The notes under the pieces were generated by a model, which did no database searches, was not told the origin of the DNA, and saw only the letters and a program-made list of their open reading frames with translations. A stretch of DNA of 64,000 nt from Fasciola hepatica (taxonomy: Eukaryota; Platyhelminthes; Trematoda; Plagiorchiida; Fasciolidae): NCBI GenBank assembly GCA_948099385.1, contig CANUEZ040000014.1, positions 2,294,001-2,358,000 on the forward strand. The letters run 5' to 3'. Positions 32,860 to 42,539 of the stretch are shown one piece after another (the first letter of the stretch is position 1; every line of letters starts with the position of its first letter). The translations under genes and the position numbers were made by a program.

Positions 32860-33938
32860 GTCAGTCACAAGAATTTCACTTCCAGTATGGCGCAGCTAAT
32901 TCACACGACTCCCAAAGTCAGAATAAAACAGATTCGTAGTTTCTACGGCGCGTAATTCGAAATCAATAAAAGTAAATACACAAAAATTTCGATTATGTGG
33001 CCACATAGAATTACCTGTGAAATGCGAAGGCTGAACGGCCCGCGGTTCGTGCTCGATGGTCAGCAACAGTGTATTTTCAATGCTGATTGAGAAAATCCTC
33101 TTCTGTTCACATTCCTATCCTCCATGACCAATTTCGGACCGCCTTCTCTAACCTAATTCATGTTGACACTGTTTTGTGGTCGACAATTATTCTACGCTTG
33201 GTTCACTTACTTTTTCTTTTTATGGTTGTGCTTTCTTACTGAGATTACTTTGAGGACAGCTGGTACGGTAGTGAGATGCACTAATTCAACACAGTTTTGT
33301 TTTATTAATTCTTGGTTTCACTTTCTCTCTCTCACGTCGACTGACCGTAGGCGTTCAGTTCGTTTACGTCGATTTTTGGCTGCCACGCTCAGGAAATGGT
33401 TCTTTGGGCCTGATTAAGCGCGGAGAACTTGTTCTATTTGTTTGGACTTCAGGACAGGTACTTATTATTTACCCTTTTTGGCCAACTGTTCGACATTTTA
33501 CAGAATTTTGTCCTATTTTTGACTTCCTTTTTGGATGGATAGTGACTGAGGCTCACTGTCAAAGGTATGATCGTGTTTGTACTTATATTTTTACTCGCTA
33601 ATAGTACCGTAGAATTTGCAGAGCAATCGTGTTATTGATTTGGGTTCTGCATCGATTTGGACTACGCGTTGCTTTGAGGCTCCAAGGTGCTATCCAGAAC
33701 GAGTGAAGCTTATTAGTCGGTGAATCGATAATCGAATCGTTGGCCAGGCTTCACCCGGACCAGGACTTGAGCGTTTTGGTCGTTACAAGCAGTTCAAGGC
33801 TAAATTCAATGTCCCATAAAGACAAAGAGACGTACAAGAAAGCTGTGTGTGGACGAGCTTGGAAAAGTTGTCTTGAGCTCAGTCATATTCTCAGAGCAAG
33901 TAGGAACTATGGAATGATGTTTTCGTCCAACTGTCACA
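32860..33938 (-). repeat. Diverged BEL-type LTR, interrupted by a solo LTR
   Basis: Outer parts 32860-33069 and 33788-33938 align along their length with the 359-bp LTR of the 34-38 kb element (TGTCAGTCA start, GATTCGTAGTTTCTACGG near 32932, TTCAAGGCTAAATTCAA near 33794, end CTGTCACA). Without the insert and one target copy it is about 356 bp. Orientation is given by that alignment. The flanks GGGTT and TATTT do not match, so it may be one LTR of a lost element. Confidence 0.7.
33070..33787. repeat. 718-bp solo LTR nested in another LTR
   Basis: Begins TGTATTTTCA and ends GGTCGTTACA, i.e. TG...CA. The flanking pentamers AACAG (33065-33069) and AGCAG (33788-33792) agree at four of five positions and occur once at the equivalent site of the uninterrupted LTR. 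A diverged copy is at 13245-15440. No coding content; the parent family is unknown. Confidence 0.7.
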
Positions 33939-34103
33939 TATTTCGTTTGACGGATCTTTTCTCTCCACTTCAATTCGATTGATCATCCGTATCAGGATTC
34001 TTCATTACACTTACCCGATATTGTAAGGCTGCATGTCCTCTCAGCTCTTGTTCACCGTATGCTAACTCATTCGGCAGAGTCTTTTCTCTGTTGGCACCCC
34101 GTG
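33939..34103. other. Short spacer before the non-autonomous element
   Basis: 165 bp with no recognisable content. Its last five bases, CCGTG, are the left target duplication. Confidence 0.5.
34099..34103. repeat. 5-bp target site duplication CCGTG (left)
   Basis: Directly precedes the LTR terminus TGTAAGTC. Perfect partner at 38207-38211. Confidence 0.95.
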
Positions 34104-34462
34104 TGTAAGTCAAATCTCGCAAATCGAGCAACGCGTAGCCAATTCAAACGAATCCCAAAACCAGAACAAGATTGATTCGTAGTTTCTACGGTACTAAATT
34201 GAAATGCACAAAGGATACAAATATATACGAACCTCAAGTATGCGGCCAAATAGACTTCACAGTAAAACCCAAAGGTCCAAAGCCCCGTGGCTCAAGCACG
34301 ACAGTCAGAAACGGTTCAAGGCCAAATTCAAATGTCTCACATGGATAAACAAACGTGAAAATGTGTGGTGTATGAGCGAGCTTTCCGAGATAATGTTAAA
34401 TATAGTCAAATTCACAAAGCACGTTGAACATTTAGAAGGATTTTCAGTATTCGTTCTTTACA
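34104..34462 (-). repeat. 3' LTR of the non-autonomous element
   Basis: 359 bp, TGTAAGTCAA to GTTCTTTACA. Identical by eye to the other LTR except two positions within the first 35 bases. Confidence 0.95.
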
Positions 34463-35277
34463 CCGCCGGCCAAAATCCTTCCGCGAAAATGGTTGTCTAA
34501 GGTTCAGGAAGGGGTCATGATTCTCACCCTATCTACCTTTAACTTATTGTCAGTGCCTGTGGATACTAACTTCCTGTGTTATCTGAACGTGAAACAGGTT
34601 TTTGCCGTAGTCATCATCGCACAATCCATAAGGAATCAATTCCAAATCCCGCTGCACAACTTGAGATTGACATATTCATCAGGAAACCGGCGCATATAGT
34701 CAGGCGCACGATGAAGATGAAGGCTTCGCAGAGTGAAGTGTTTCGCCGCACGAAATAAGTCTAAGCATCACAAGCAGTAACCCATTGCAGCAACTGGTTA
34801 GACTAATTTTGTTTACAAGCTTGAGCGCAGAAGTTGAACGCAGGTGCAACGCCTAATGAGATATCGCGTAAAATTGACAGGTCACGAACCAGTGGAGTTA
34901 CATAAAATTAACGCACCAAATCTTCCGAAAGAAATGAAAACCGGTTTCTGATTATGAATAAATTTCGAAAACAAGTGTACGGCGGACAGTATCGAAATAC
35001 ACATGAACACGGAGATTGATCGAATACTGGCATCTATCAGAGTATTTCAAAGTTTTTCTGTGCACAAAATATGTGACAATCAATATTGTAAAAAATGTAA
35101 ATAAATGTTCTTCTTTAAAGATAATAATAGTTTCACAATGTGCTCGCAGCTAGTATGCCTCACCTGAACTGTTCAAGTGAAATACTGGTGAATTTCTCCT
35201 CTTCACCTATGTGCACGCTAGATAGAAACTGGAACTAAGTACATTTGCAACCTTTCAGAATAAATGGGTCCAGTTGA
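34463..35277 (-). other. 3' noncoding region of the non-autonomous element
   Basis: 815 bp without an open frame of note. On the - strand it ends in GGATTTTGGCCGGCGG next to the LTR, comparable to GGATTTTGGTGGGCGG in the autonomous copies. This supports a conserved polypurine-tract region and common ancestry. The ~140-bp repeats of the other BEL copies are not seen here. Confidence 0.6.
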
Positions 35278-37809
35278 TTAGTTGTAGGGCATGAAATGCA
35301 ATAAAGTGCTGAGTAACTCGGAGCGAGGCGATCTGCGAGCTACTTTGTCTTTTGTATGTGGTTTCGAGCTCGAATCATCAACATTTTCCTCGCTGTTTCC
35401 TGCTACGAGTGGATTAACTCTCTGATGTCTCGAACACGTTCTTCGTTTCTTCCGTTTCCTGTAATGTAACACAACTGTAGGATCTGTCCAATAGGCAAGG
35501 CTCAGTTCGGCGGTGGTGCAGTTCTCTTTTAGCATTCGTGCTATCTTAAAACCCAATACCAGTGCAGTCGTTTTGAGCTCGTTTAGGGATACTGACTTCA
35601 GCTCAGCAATTTTTGTTTTGGCAAAGGGTACTTTGTTTCGCCGCCGGCCATGCAGTTCCACCCAGGTACCGTACACTGTCACTGGGTCGGCAAATTTCAA
35701 GCTGCTTTGGGTGACCTGCTGGTGTCCTTTTTTGAGATATTTCAAAAGCCTCCGGGCAACTTCTCCTTTTCTCAATAAGTGACTTGACGGTGGTCTCTCG
35801 GGTATAGCAACTTCATGTTGCCCACTGTGAAGTCCCGTCTTTGAATTCGCCACCGAAAGCGCCGACTGATCCTTCGAGTGAACTTCGCTTTCCTGAGATG
35901 GACCGTTGGATTCAATATCGAAAGGCTGATCGTGTTCTACAGAGGCACTTCTCTCAGCAACATTTGAGCAATTTATTGATGCCGATTGTTGAAGTTCGCC
36001 CGTCAGGGGTCCGAGAAGTGTCCAGCCTAGTATCGTTCGCGTAGCGAATGGTTCTTTTCGATTGCTTATGCTCTGTTCAAGCACCCAGTGAGCCTCTGGT
36101 ACATTGCATCCAATTAGTATGTCGACGTGGGGGCTAGAAACTTCTTCGAACTCTATGTCCCTGAGATGAGACCATCTCTTGGCGATCGATCTAACAGAGT
36201 CGACTGGTCTCATTGGCAAGCTGTCTATTGCAAAAGCTTCCGGAATTTCTACGGTCCCCTCATCAGATAAAGACGTTAACTGCAGGGTCAGCCTCTTAGA
36301 ATTGCTAACATGACCCCCTGCAATCGTGCTGATAGTGAGCGAGGTAGGCTCGCCTACTAGTTCACAGCTTTCTACAAGCTCGCGAGTAATCAGCGAGGTA
36401 TCCGACCCCGTGTCCAAAAATGCATTGACCCTCCTCAGTCCTTTAGGTGTCACGATACCGACAGGTACGATGCCTAATCTTGCCGGTTTGAAATCATCAT
36501 GTCCCGTTGAACAGACAATTTTGGGTTCATCTGGCTGAATAGGTCTATTGTTGAGAAGGCCATGCAGTAACGAGTGATGATTACCCAAGCATCCGTCTTG
36601 GTTGCATTTCACTCTTAAGCTGCATTCAGAGGCTCGATGAGAGTTGTTCAAACACATAAAGCATGAGCCAATCCTTTTTACCGCGCACCACCGATCGGGT
36701 ACACTCATCCCATGAAAGGTCGGACAATCTGGTAACCGATGCAGGGAGTTGCATAGCTTGCATTCAGCTGACCTCTCGGGTTCTTGACTTATCATGTGCA
36801 TGTTAGCCAAAGACCGGGTTTGGTTACAGTCCTTCTCCACAATTCGAGATGTTGGTTCCCTTCGCGCCAGTCTGCAACTTTCACGTACGATTTGTCCAAA
36901 TCGGCTGTTGGCGATACGGGATTGACGACCTATGAACTCCGTCAAATCGTTGAACGTAGATTCCCGCTCAAGCATATTAATTTTTTCAGCTTCCTCTGCC
37001 CATCGGCTCTGTAAATCAATAGATAGACATCGAACAATGCATTCCTGTGTGTGCAATGCATTCAGATCAGACTGGTATCCTAAGTGCTCCAGTGCTATAC
37101 TGCAATTCTGCATTTTTATCACCAAACTCGACAGTGATTCAGCCTTGCCCTCAGTCCTTTTCGCCTCCAATAAAACACTATCAATTAGGCTTCTAGCCAC
37201 CTTGAATGGTTGTCCAAACAAATCTTTCAGGATTCTGCGCGCCCTGATGTACCCCATCGGTGGATCAAGCATCGCGCAGCCTTCGATAGCACTTTTGGCT
37301 CTCCCACGACAGTAATGTAATAAATACAAAAACCTTTGACCAGGATCTGCAGCTTTGCACTCAACAAAATTTTCGAACTGTTTCATGAATATACAGTATT
37401 GCTCGGGGTGCCCGTCGAAGTGGGACAGCTCCACTCTCGGCAGGTCAAGAGCCAAAACCTTGGTAGTTTCAGGCTGTCTCAAGGGTTTATATTCGTCGAT
37501 CACAGTGCCTTTTCGATGTTGACATTGTGAACTACGTGGACTCTTTGCTGGCTCTCTGAGACCAGTTCCTTGTGTAAGGGGCTCTGCTTCCTTTCTGGCT
37601 AACCGCAGCTCGTTTTCTAATTCTATTACTCTCATTCTATAAGTACTAATATCGTCAAACGCATCGCGGTTAGAAATATATGACCTGGCACTGACAGAGC
37701 TAGTAAACTTAGTATTATCTAGAGAATCAATAACACCCGAACCATCCCCAGAGACTTGCCGAGTTATTTCCTGTTGTCTCAAAATGTCCTTGCTTCCTCG
37801 TCTGGGCAT
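35278..37809 (-). CDS. Gag-protease-partial RNase H fusion protein of a defective BEL element
   Basis: 843 residues from ATG 37809 (MPRRGS); an upstream extension to 37875 begins with TTG in the LTR. Numbered from that ATG: DUF1759-like gag about 125-300 (LPRVELSHFDG); zinc-knuckle Cys/His segments about 350-363 and 383-416; protease with DTG at about 466-468 and DILIGCN near 564; a linker with no strong match (610-705). Around 706 the frame passes directly to an RNase H-like piece (VTVYGTWVEL, KSVSLNELKTTALVLG, YWTDPTVVLHY, to about 784). About 60 lysine/arginine/serine-rich residues without a match follow. Relative to the intact BEL protein, the RT core with YVDD, the first RNase H aspartate, integrase and tail are missing. 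Gag and protease look intact and could assemble particles. Confidence 0.88.
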   Translation of the reverse strand: MPRRGSKDILRQQEITRQVSGDGSGVIDSLDNTKFTSSVSARSYISNRDAFDDISTYRMRVIELENELRLARKEAEPLTQGTGLREPAKSPRSSQCQHRKGTVIDEYKPLRQPETTKVLALDLPRVELSHFDGHPEQYCIFMKQFENFVECKAADPGQRFLYLLHYCRGRAKSAIEGCAMLDPPMGYIRARRILKDLFGQPFKVARSLIDSVLLEAKRTEGKAESLSSLVIKMQNCSIALEHLGYQSDLNALHTQECIVRCLSIDLQSRWAEEAEKINMLERESTFNDLTEFIGRQSRIANSRFGQIVRESCRLARREPTSRIVEKDCNQTRSLANMHMISQEPERSAECKLCNSLHRLPDCPTFHGMSVPDRWCAVKRIGSCFMCLNNSHRASECSLRVKCNQDGCLGNHHSLLHGLLNNRPIQPDEPKIVCSTGHDDFKPARLGIVPVGIVTPKGLRRVNAFLDTGSDTSLITRELVESCELVGEPTSLTISTIAGGHVSNSKRLTLQLTSLSDEGTVEIPEAFAIDSLPMRPVDSVRSIAKRWSHLRDIEFEEVSSPHVDILIGCNVPEAHWVLEQSISNRKEPFATRTILGWTLLGPLTGELQQSASINCSNVAERSASVEHDQPFDIESNGPSQESEVHSKDQSALSVANSKTGLHSGQHEVAIPERPPSSHLLRKGEVARRLLKYLKKGHQQVTQSSLKFADPVTVYGTWVELHGRRRNKVPFAKTKIAELKSVSLNELKTTALVLGFKIARMLKENCTTAELSLAYWTDPTVVLHYRKRKKRRTCSRHQRVNPLVAGNSEENVDDSSSKPHTKDKVARRSPRSELLSTLLHFMPYN

Positions 37810-37832
37810 TTCCAATGAGTTTTCTTGTCCAG

Positions 37833-37838
37833 GTTCCA
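37833..37838 (-). promoter_or_regulatory. TGGAAC motif (candidate primer-binding site core)
   Basis: On the - strand this lies 9 nt from the LTR boundary (37848), half the distance seen in the other BEL copies. The motif is preserved although the surrounding leader differs. Confidence 0.35.
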
Positions 37839-37847
37839 CTTGAGTAC

Positions 37848-38206
37848 TGTAAATCAAATCTCGCAAATCGAGCAACGAGTAGCCAATTCAAACGAATCCC
37901 AAAACCAGAACAAGATTGATTCGTAGTTTCTACGGTACTAAATTGAAATGCACAAAGGATACAAATATATACGAACCTCAAGTATGCGGCCAAATAGACT
38001 TCACAGTAAAACCCAAAGGTCCAAAGCCCCGTGGCTCAAGCACGACAGTCAGAAACGGTTCAAGGCCAAATTCAAATGTCTCACATGGATAAACAAACGT
38101 GAAAATGTGTGGTGTATGAGCGAGCTTTCCGAGATAATGTTAAATATAGTCAAATTCACAAAGCACGTTGAACATTTAGAAGGATTTTCAGTATTCGTTC
38201 TTTACA
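37848..38206 (-). repeat. 5' LTR of the non-autonomous element
   Basis: 359 bp, TGTAAATCAA to GTTCTTTACA. Confidence 0.95.
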
Positions 38207-38211
38207 CCGTG
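38207..38211. repeat. 5-bp target site duplication CCGTG (right)
   Basis: Perfect copy of 34099-34103. Confidence 0.95.
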
Positions 38212-39780
38212 TTCCAGCCAAAAACGAAATATATTGAAAGTTGTGCCCACCTCTTTTCTCTGGGCACCTTTTTATTCATCTGAGTCGATATTCAATACTG
38301 CAAAGTCTTTGGGATTCAGCAGCCCTCGAATGCGCTTTCACTCCCAAAAGCATATCTTTACTATCTTGTTACAGTGCTTATTATCATATTTTACTTTCGC
38401 CGTGCAACACCCTGACGCGAACCCCTGTCGACATTCCCTGCTGGAAAACCATGGCCGTGTTCTCCCAGCTTTCAATGATCATACTGGTGAATATTTGATG
38501 CCCTCAACAGTTCAGCTGATTATCTGTTTTGAAATATTTCTTTGCATCATTCTAATCTCACTAATGACCAGTACTCTCCAATTTCTGCCTACCAAGACTC
38601 AACCCTTTCAGCAGATTGCTGCAAATACACAATTTGTGATTGTCCTATAAAAGGAATTAATAACCGGCCTATCTTTAGCTGGTTTTTGTGGGCTCTTATT
38701 CGTGCACACTTTTTCGACATCATGGATGTTCCCGTGCTGCCATGTTTCTGCCAAGAAGTTTGACTATACTCGTTCGCATTATCTGTAGCCATCTGTTCCA
38801 TTTCCTTTCCATAGTCTCTCCCTTGGAGCGAAATCATTTTTGAGTGGAGCTTATTCTTCGGTGGCGGCCCTCCAATCATTGCCAGTTATCTGACCAATCA
38901 ACTCCCTTTTCACCACTGTTTCGTTGTTCCCTTTCTCGGCCGATTTCCAGCCATATCCAGCCCGTCCACTGCACAGCCTTATCCTTTTTCAACATTCTCC
39001 AAAACAAAGGCTGGCTCTACGAAATTTCTGTCCTTTCTTCGTCAGTCTTCACTAGCACAGTCCCGTTTTCTACTTTTCATATTTATATTCTAAAGGCTCA
39101 GCTACTTTTACTCATTACGGGGGACCCTACCGCCTGATTTTGACTCTCACTTTTGCCGGGCGGCAATGTGGTTCCAGTTCAATGCAGCATACATACCACT
39201 CAGGCTACGACTTCGCACATTTGCTCATTTCCTTACTACTTGATCTTTCTATCATTATTGTTATCACTGCTATACTTTTATTACAAGCGCTGATGGGCAT
39301 TCGATTAAGTGTCAGGGTTCGGCAAGCGACCTGCTGTCCATAGGCAGTGTGGAAGTTCTTGGTTTTCGGCAATCACATTTTCTATGGATCGCCACAGCGA
39401 CCATCTAGCTTTAAATCGACATCTGTTCTCGGAAGCTCTGTGCTCAAATCCCGATTTTGGAACTCAAGCCATTTAGACGTCATCGGCGGAGAGGAAAGAA
39501 CTGCCGTGCGGCTCCACCGGAAAACTTCATCAGTAAGCTGTAGGGAAGGCAGATCACCAATCGCATTTGGGCAGAGTTGCTATGGACATGCACCGGCTGC
39601 TATATGTGACCGTTAGCACACACACTCTGATCTCGGCCAGACAGGTAAGTCGTCATCCACAAAAGATGCTGACCGTCGATACCACAGGCTCGAACTTTGG
39701 TTAGCAAGAGAGAGTGAGGACGTCAGCGGAATGCCCAAATCACATCGAGGTAAACGATGATCCCTCATTTTCCATTGTCA
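38212..39780. other. Pyrimidine-rich stretch without recognisable gene
   Basis: No convincing translation. The composition (long T/C runs) resembles the 3' regions of the CR1-like elements elsewhere in the window, but I could not align it to them with confidence. Confidence 0.35.
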
Positions 39781-39869
39781 GCCGCCGTTGTCAGGAGGCT
39801 AAAGAAGTCACACTGGACTGTGGCGCAGATGGTGACTTCAGGAAGTCACGCGGACCTAATTGAAGGAAT

Positions 39870-40480
39870 TTACGGGGCAGAAGAATATCAGACCATCTAT
39901 CGCCCTTCTTGTAAATCGACGTAATCACCGATTCACACCACTCTCTAGGAATCTGTTTATTATACCAGATTACTCGGAGGACTTTTGGTAACTCCAAAAC
40001 CAAAGCTCCGCCTTCATCCTTGGGAAAAGATGGAGGCAACCAATCCGGTCTAGTGTTTTATCTTTTCAGATAAACTATATGCTGCATAACCTCCGTTTCT
40101 GATGGAGAAGTAATATCTATCTGCATCGTTCATCTTGCAGGTATATCTGGAAGGTCCACTGTGGAGGTGCACCAGCTGAATTTCTTTTTGAAGTGCTCTG
40201 TTCGACGGTCCGAACAACGTCCTTGGGAGTGAACCAGTGAGCCGCCGAATTCCTTGACTAACTTGATTACACCTGATTTCTGTGGACCAGTATTACTAAT
40301 CAAACGGTAAAGGTTCCAGTTATCGCTGACAGATACGGCCTTCTCCATTTCCCTACATTTCACAATCCTCCACTGCTTACGGTCACTTTCCAGGCTCCTA
40401 GTCAGTTAGCGTCTCTGTAATTTGCGCACCTTATCGAATCTCGAATCCGGAGGGACGGATATGTGAGCATCTAAAAGAGC
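39870..40480 (-). pseudogene. RTE-like non-LTR retrotransposon: linker and RT start
   Basis: Read on the - strand: REMEKAVSVSDNWNLYRLISNTG, then GGSLVHSQGRC...TEHFKKKFSW, then VIWYNKQIPREWCESVITSIYKKGDR. This is the usual order from the endonuclease-RT linker into the first RT block of RTE-clade elements. Stops break the frame. It ends abruptly after the KKGDR block. Confidence 0.72.
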
Positions 40481-40689
40481 AACTGACATCCAACCTTCCT
40501 TAACCTGGCCAATGGGAGACGGGAAGTCAACAGACAGGCCATATAGTATTCGCGCCACTGGATTCGGTTCCGAGCCATGTCTTTCAGCTTTTCTAACCTA
40601 CTGCAATCTTCACCTCTTAAGCCTTAACCAGAAGGGTGGAAAGCATCAACCGAAGCCAAAGCCGAAGCTAACTTTTTCATGCCCCTGCG

Positions 40690-41640
40690 CCAGGTCATAG
40701 CCTGACCGCCACGCCATTTCTTTCAGCCTTGCCCATCACGTGTAAAAGAGCACGAAAAGATAAACGATGGAAAGGCGTAGTCAAAACTTGCCCGAGCCAA
40801 TGGAGGCGGCGAAGAGTAATTATCTCTGTCAGGAGGTGGTTATCAGCACTGAAGACACGACGACGAACCTCGTCATTGTTCACCCGATGTTCCCACAAGA
40901 CACGAGCAATGCTTCGGAGGCACCGATGATCGAATACAGAAAACCGCCGAGCATTCTCAACCCGGAGGGGCCACCTCTCGCAACCATAGCGAATACTGCA
41001 AACTGTTGCACTGTACACCCTTCCCTTGAGGGAAAGCCGGATGTCATGGCGACACCACAGATGAGACAGGTCCGCGAAAGCTGCTCTGGCTTTCACGATT
41101 CTTGACATGATTTCCTCCCCAGAATCACCACTAGCTGTGATCAAGCTCCGTGGGTACTCAAAGCTACTGACTACCTCCGACCGATCATCACTAAGAGTGA
41201 GTGCAGGCACAGGCTGCTGTCAGTTTTGAACAAGTACTACTCACTTTGAAGGCGCAAAGTACATACCATACACCTTAATCGTCAAGCGGTCTCATGTAAG
41301 TCGAATTGACTGCGCACTGTCGCTCAGCAAGGTGATATCATTGGCGTATTCTAAGTCAAAAAATCTGTTCCCTGGGAGGAGTTTGACTCCACCGTTTGGA
41401 AGGCCAGACAGAACGTTTTGTAGGACATCCTCTATAGCAAAGTTGAAAAGAAACGGGGGTGTTAAACGGCCTTATCTCACTTCACTGGAGACGTCAAAGG
41501 ATGACGAAAGCTGGCTGTAGACCCTAACCCGATCTGAGGTATGACAATACAACTCTTTGAGGACCGACACATACTTCTCAGGTACACCGTTTCTTAACAA
41601 ACAGTGCCTCAATGCAGACCTATCGACGAAGTCATGAGAA
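40690..41640 (-). pseudogene. RTE-like non-LTR retrotransposon: RT palm to C-terminus
   Basis: On the - strand: a block with FLFNFAIEDVLQNV, then DLEYANDITLLSD, which is the catalytic LEYADD motif with Asp replaced by Asn, then GMYFAPSK. The open frame 40695-41210 follows with EIMSRIVKARAAFADLSHLW, YGCERWPLRVENARRFSVFDHRCLR and RLHWLGQVL. This C-terminal block is characteristic of RTE-type elements. The Asn substitution and internal stops show an inactive copy. It lies upstream, in element orientation, of the linker fragment, so the two are permuted. Confidence 0.78.
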
Positions 41641-42539
41641 CCGTTTGGCGCACTTATGTTTCTCGGAAAGAGTCACCCCGGATTATAAACAATACATACG
41701 TAACGTAGAACTGCCGTATTACGTTGACTGGGTAAAAGTGGCAATTGTTTATTAGAAGCTACTCCACAGTTAACAGAAAAATATCCCGCCAGAGAAAAAA
41801 AGGCCAAGTCATTCATGTGCTCGGGATTTTCATAACGAGCTATTGTCACTGTTGCAGTGGGTTTTAACAATGCCTAGTTGCCTGTTGTGAATGTTGGGAT
41901 TTCGTACGCAGTAAGAATGTGTTGGTACGCTTAGTATCGGTCAATATAGATGTGGAGCGTCATAATCCGTCTCCAAAATGGGAAGATAGTTTGATTTGCA
42001 TTCTCAGAAATACGACCAAACAAGTTGGCACACTGGCAGTTATTTTCATCGGTGAAGGTGACTGCCGACATTTCAAGCGAGTGCAATCGTGAAAGTGCTT
42101 TGCATGTGGGTAACCAAAAATTCCTTCTGATGCACATGGACACTTTGGAAAATGTGACACAAAATGATCAACCTCTGTCGCTGATGAACTAAATACTTGA
42201 GTATATTCATTAGAAAACAATAAATGAAATTGCCCTTGCAGTGCGATAAAGTCTCGTCGTAACTCGGTGGAAATCAACCTAAAACTCAAGTGTTTTTGAA
42301 TACTGGCGTCGTTCCGTGAGCACCATCAGTGCGCACACCTGTGATACCATCTCGACTAGTGATGAAACGTTTCATCACCAGTCTCAAATGTGTTTAAGAA
42401 CCAATCGCCAAGGTGTGATCAGGTACCCAAACAAACTAAAACCCACATGTTCCTTCCAGTTCACTCCAACCACAATTCTGACAACCCGGCGCGACGTGAC
42501 CTCATACTCAAGAAAGATCCCTTGTCGCACACAGCCTGC
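41641..42539. other. Unassigned region with a 20-bp perfect palindrome
   Basis: No recognisable coding content. A perfect inverted repeat, GTGATGAAAC/GTTTCATCAC, lies at 42359-42378. Confidence 0.4.

Larger units (their letters stand above)
34104..38206 (-). mobile_element. Non-autonomous BEL/Pao derivative with intact Gag-protease ORF
   Basis: 4103 bp with two 359-bp LTRs that differ by eye at two positions near their starts, and a perfect CCGTG target duplication. The internal region has a single long frame (gag, protease, then a partial RNase H) and an 815-bp 3' noncoding region. The RT core, integrase and DUF5641-like tail are absent. LTR similarity and the intact duplication show that it moved recently, so its reverse transcription and integration must have been supplied in trans, unless the deletion happened after insertion. 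Confidence 0.92.

Noticed and set aside
37810..37875. Similar LTR-internal start for the non-autonomous ORF
   Set aside because: It also begins with TTG. The MPRRGS start at 37809 matches the other copies.
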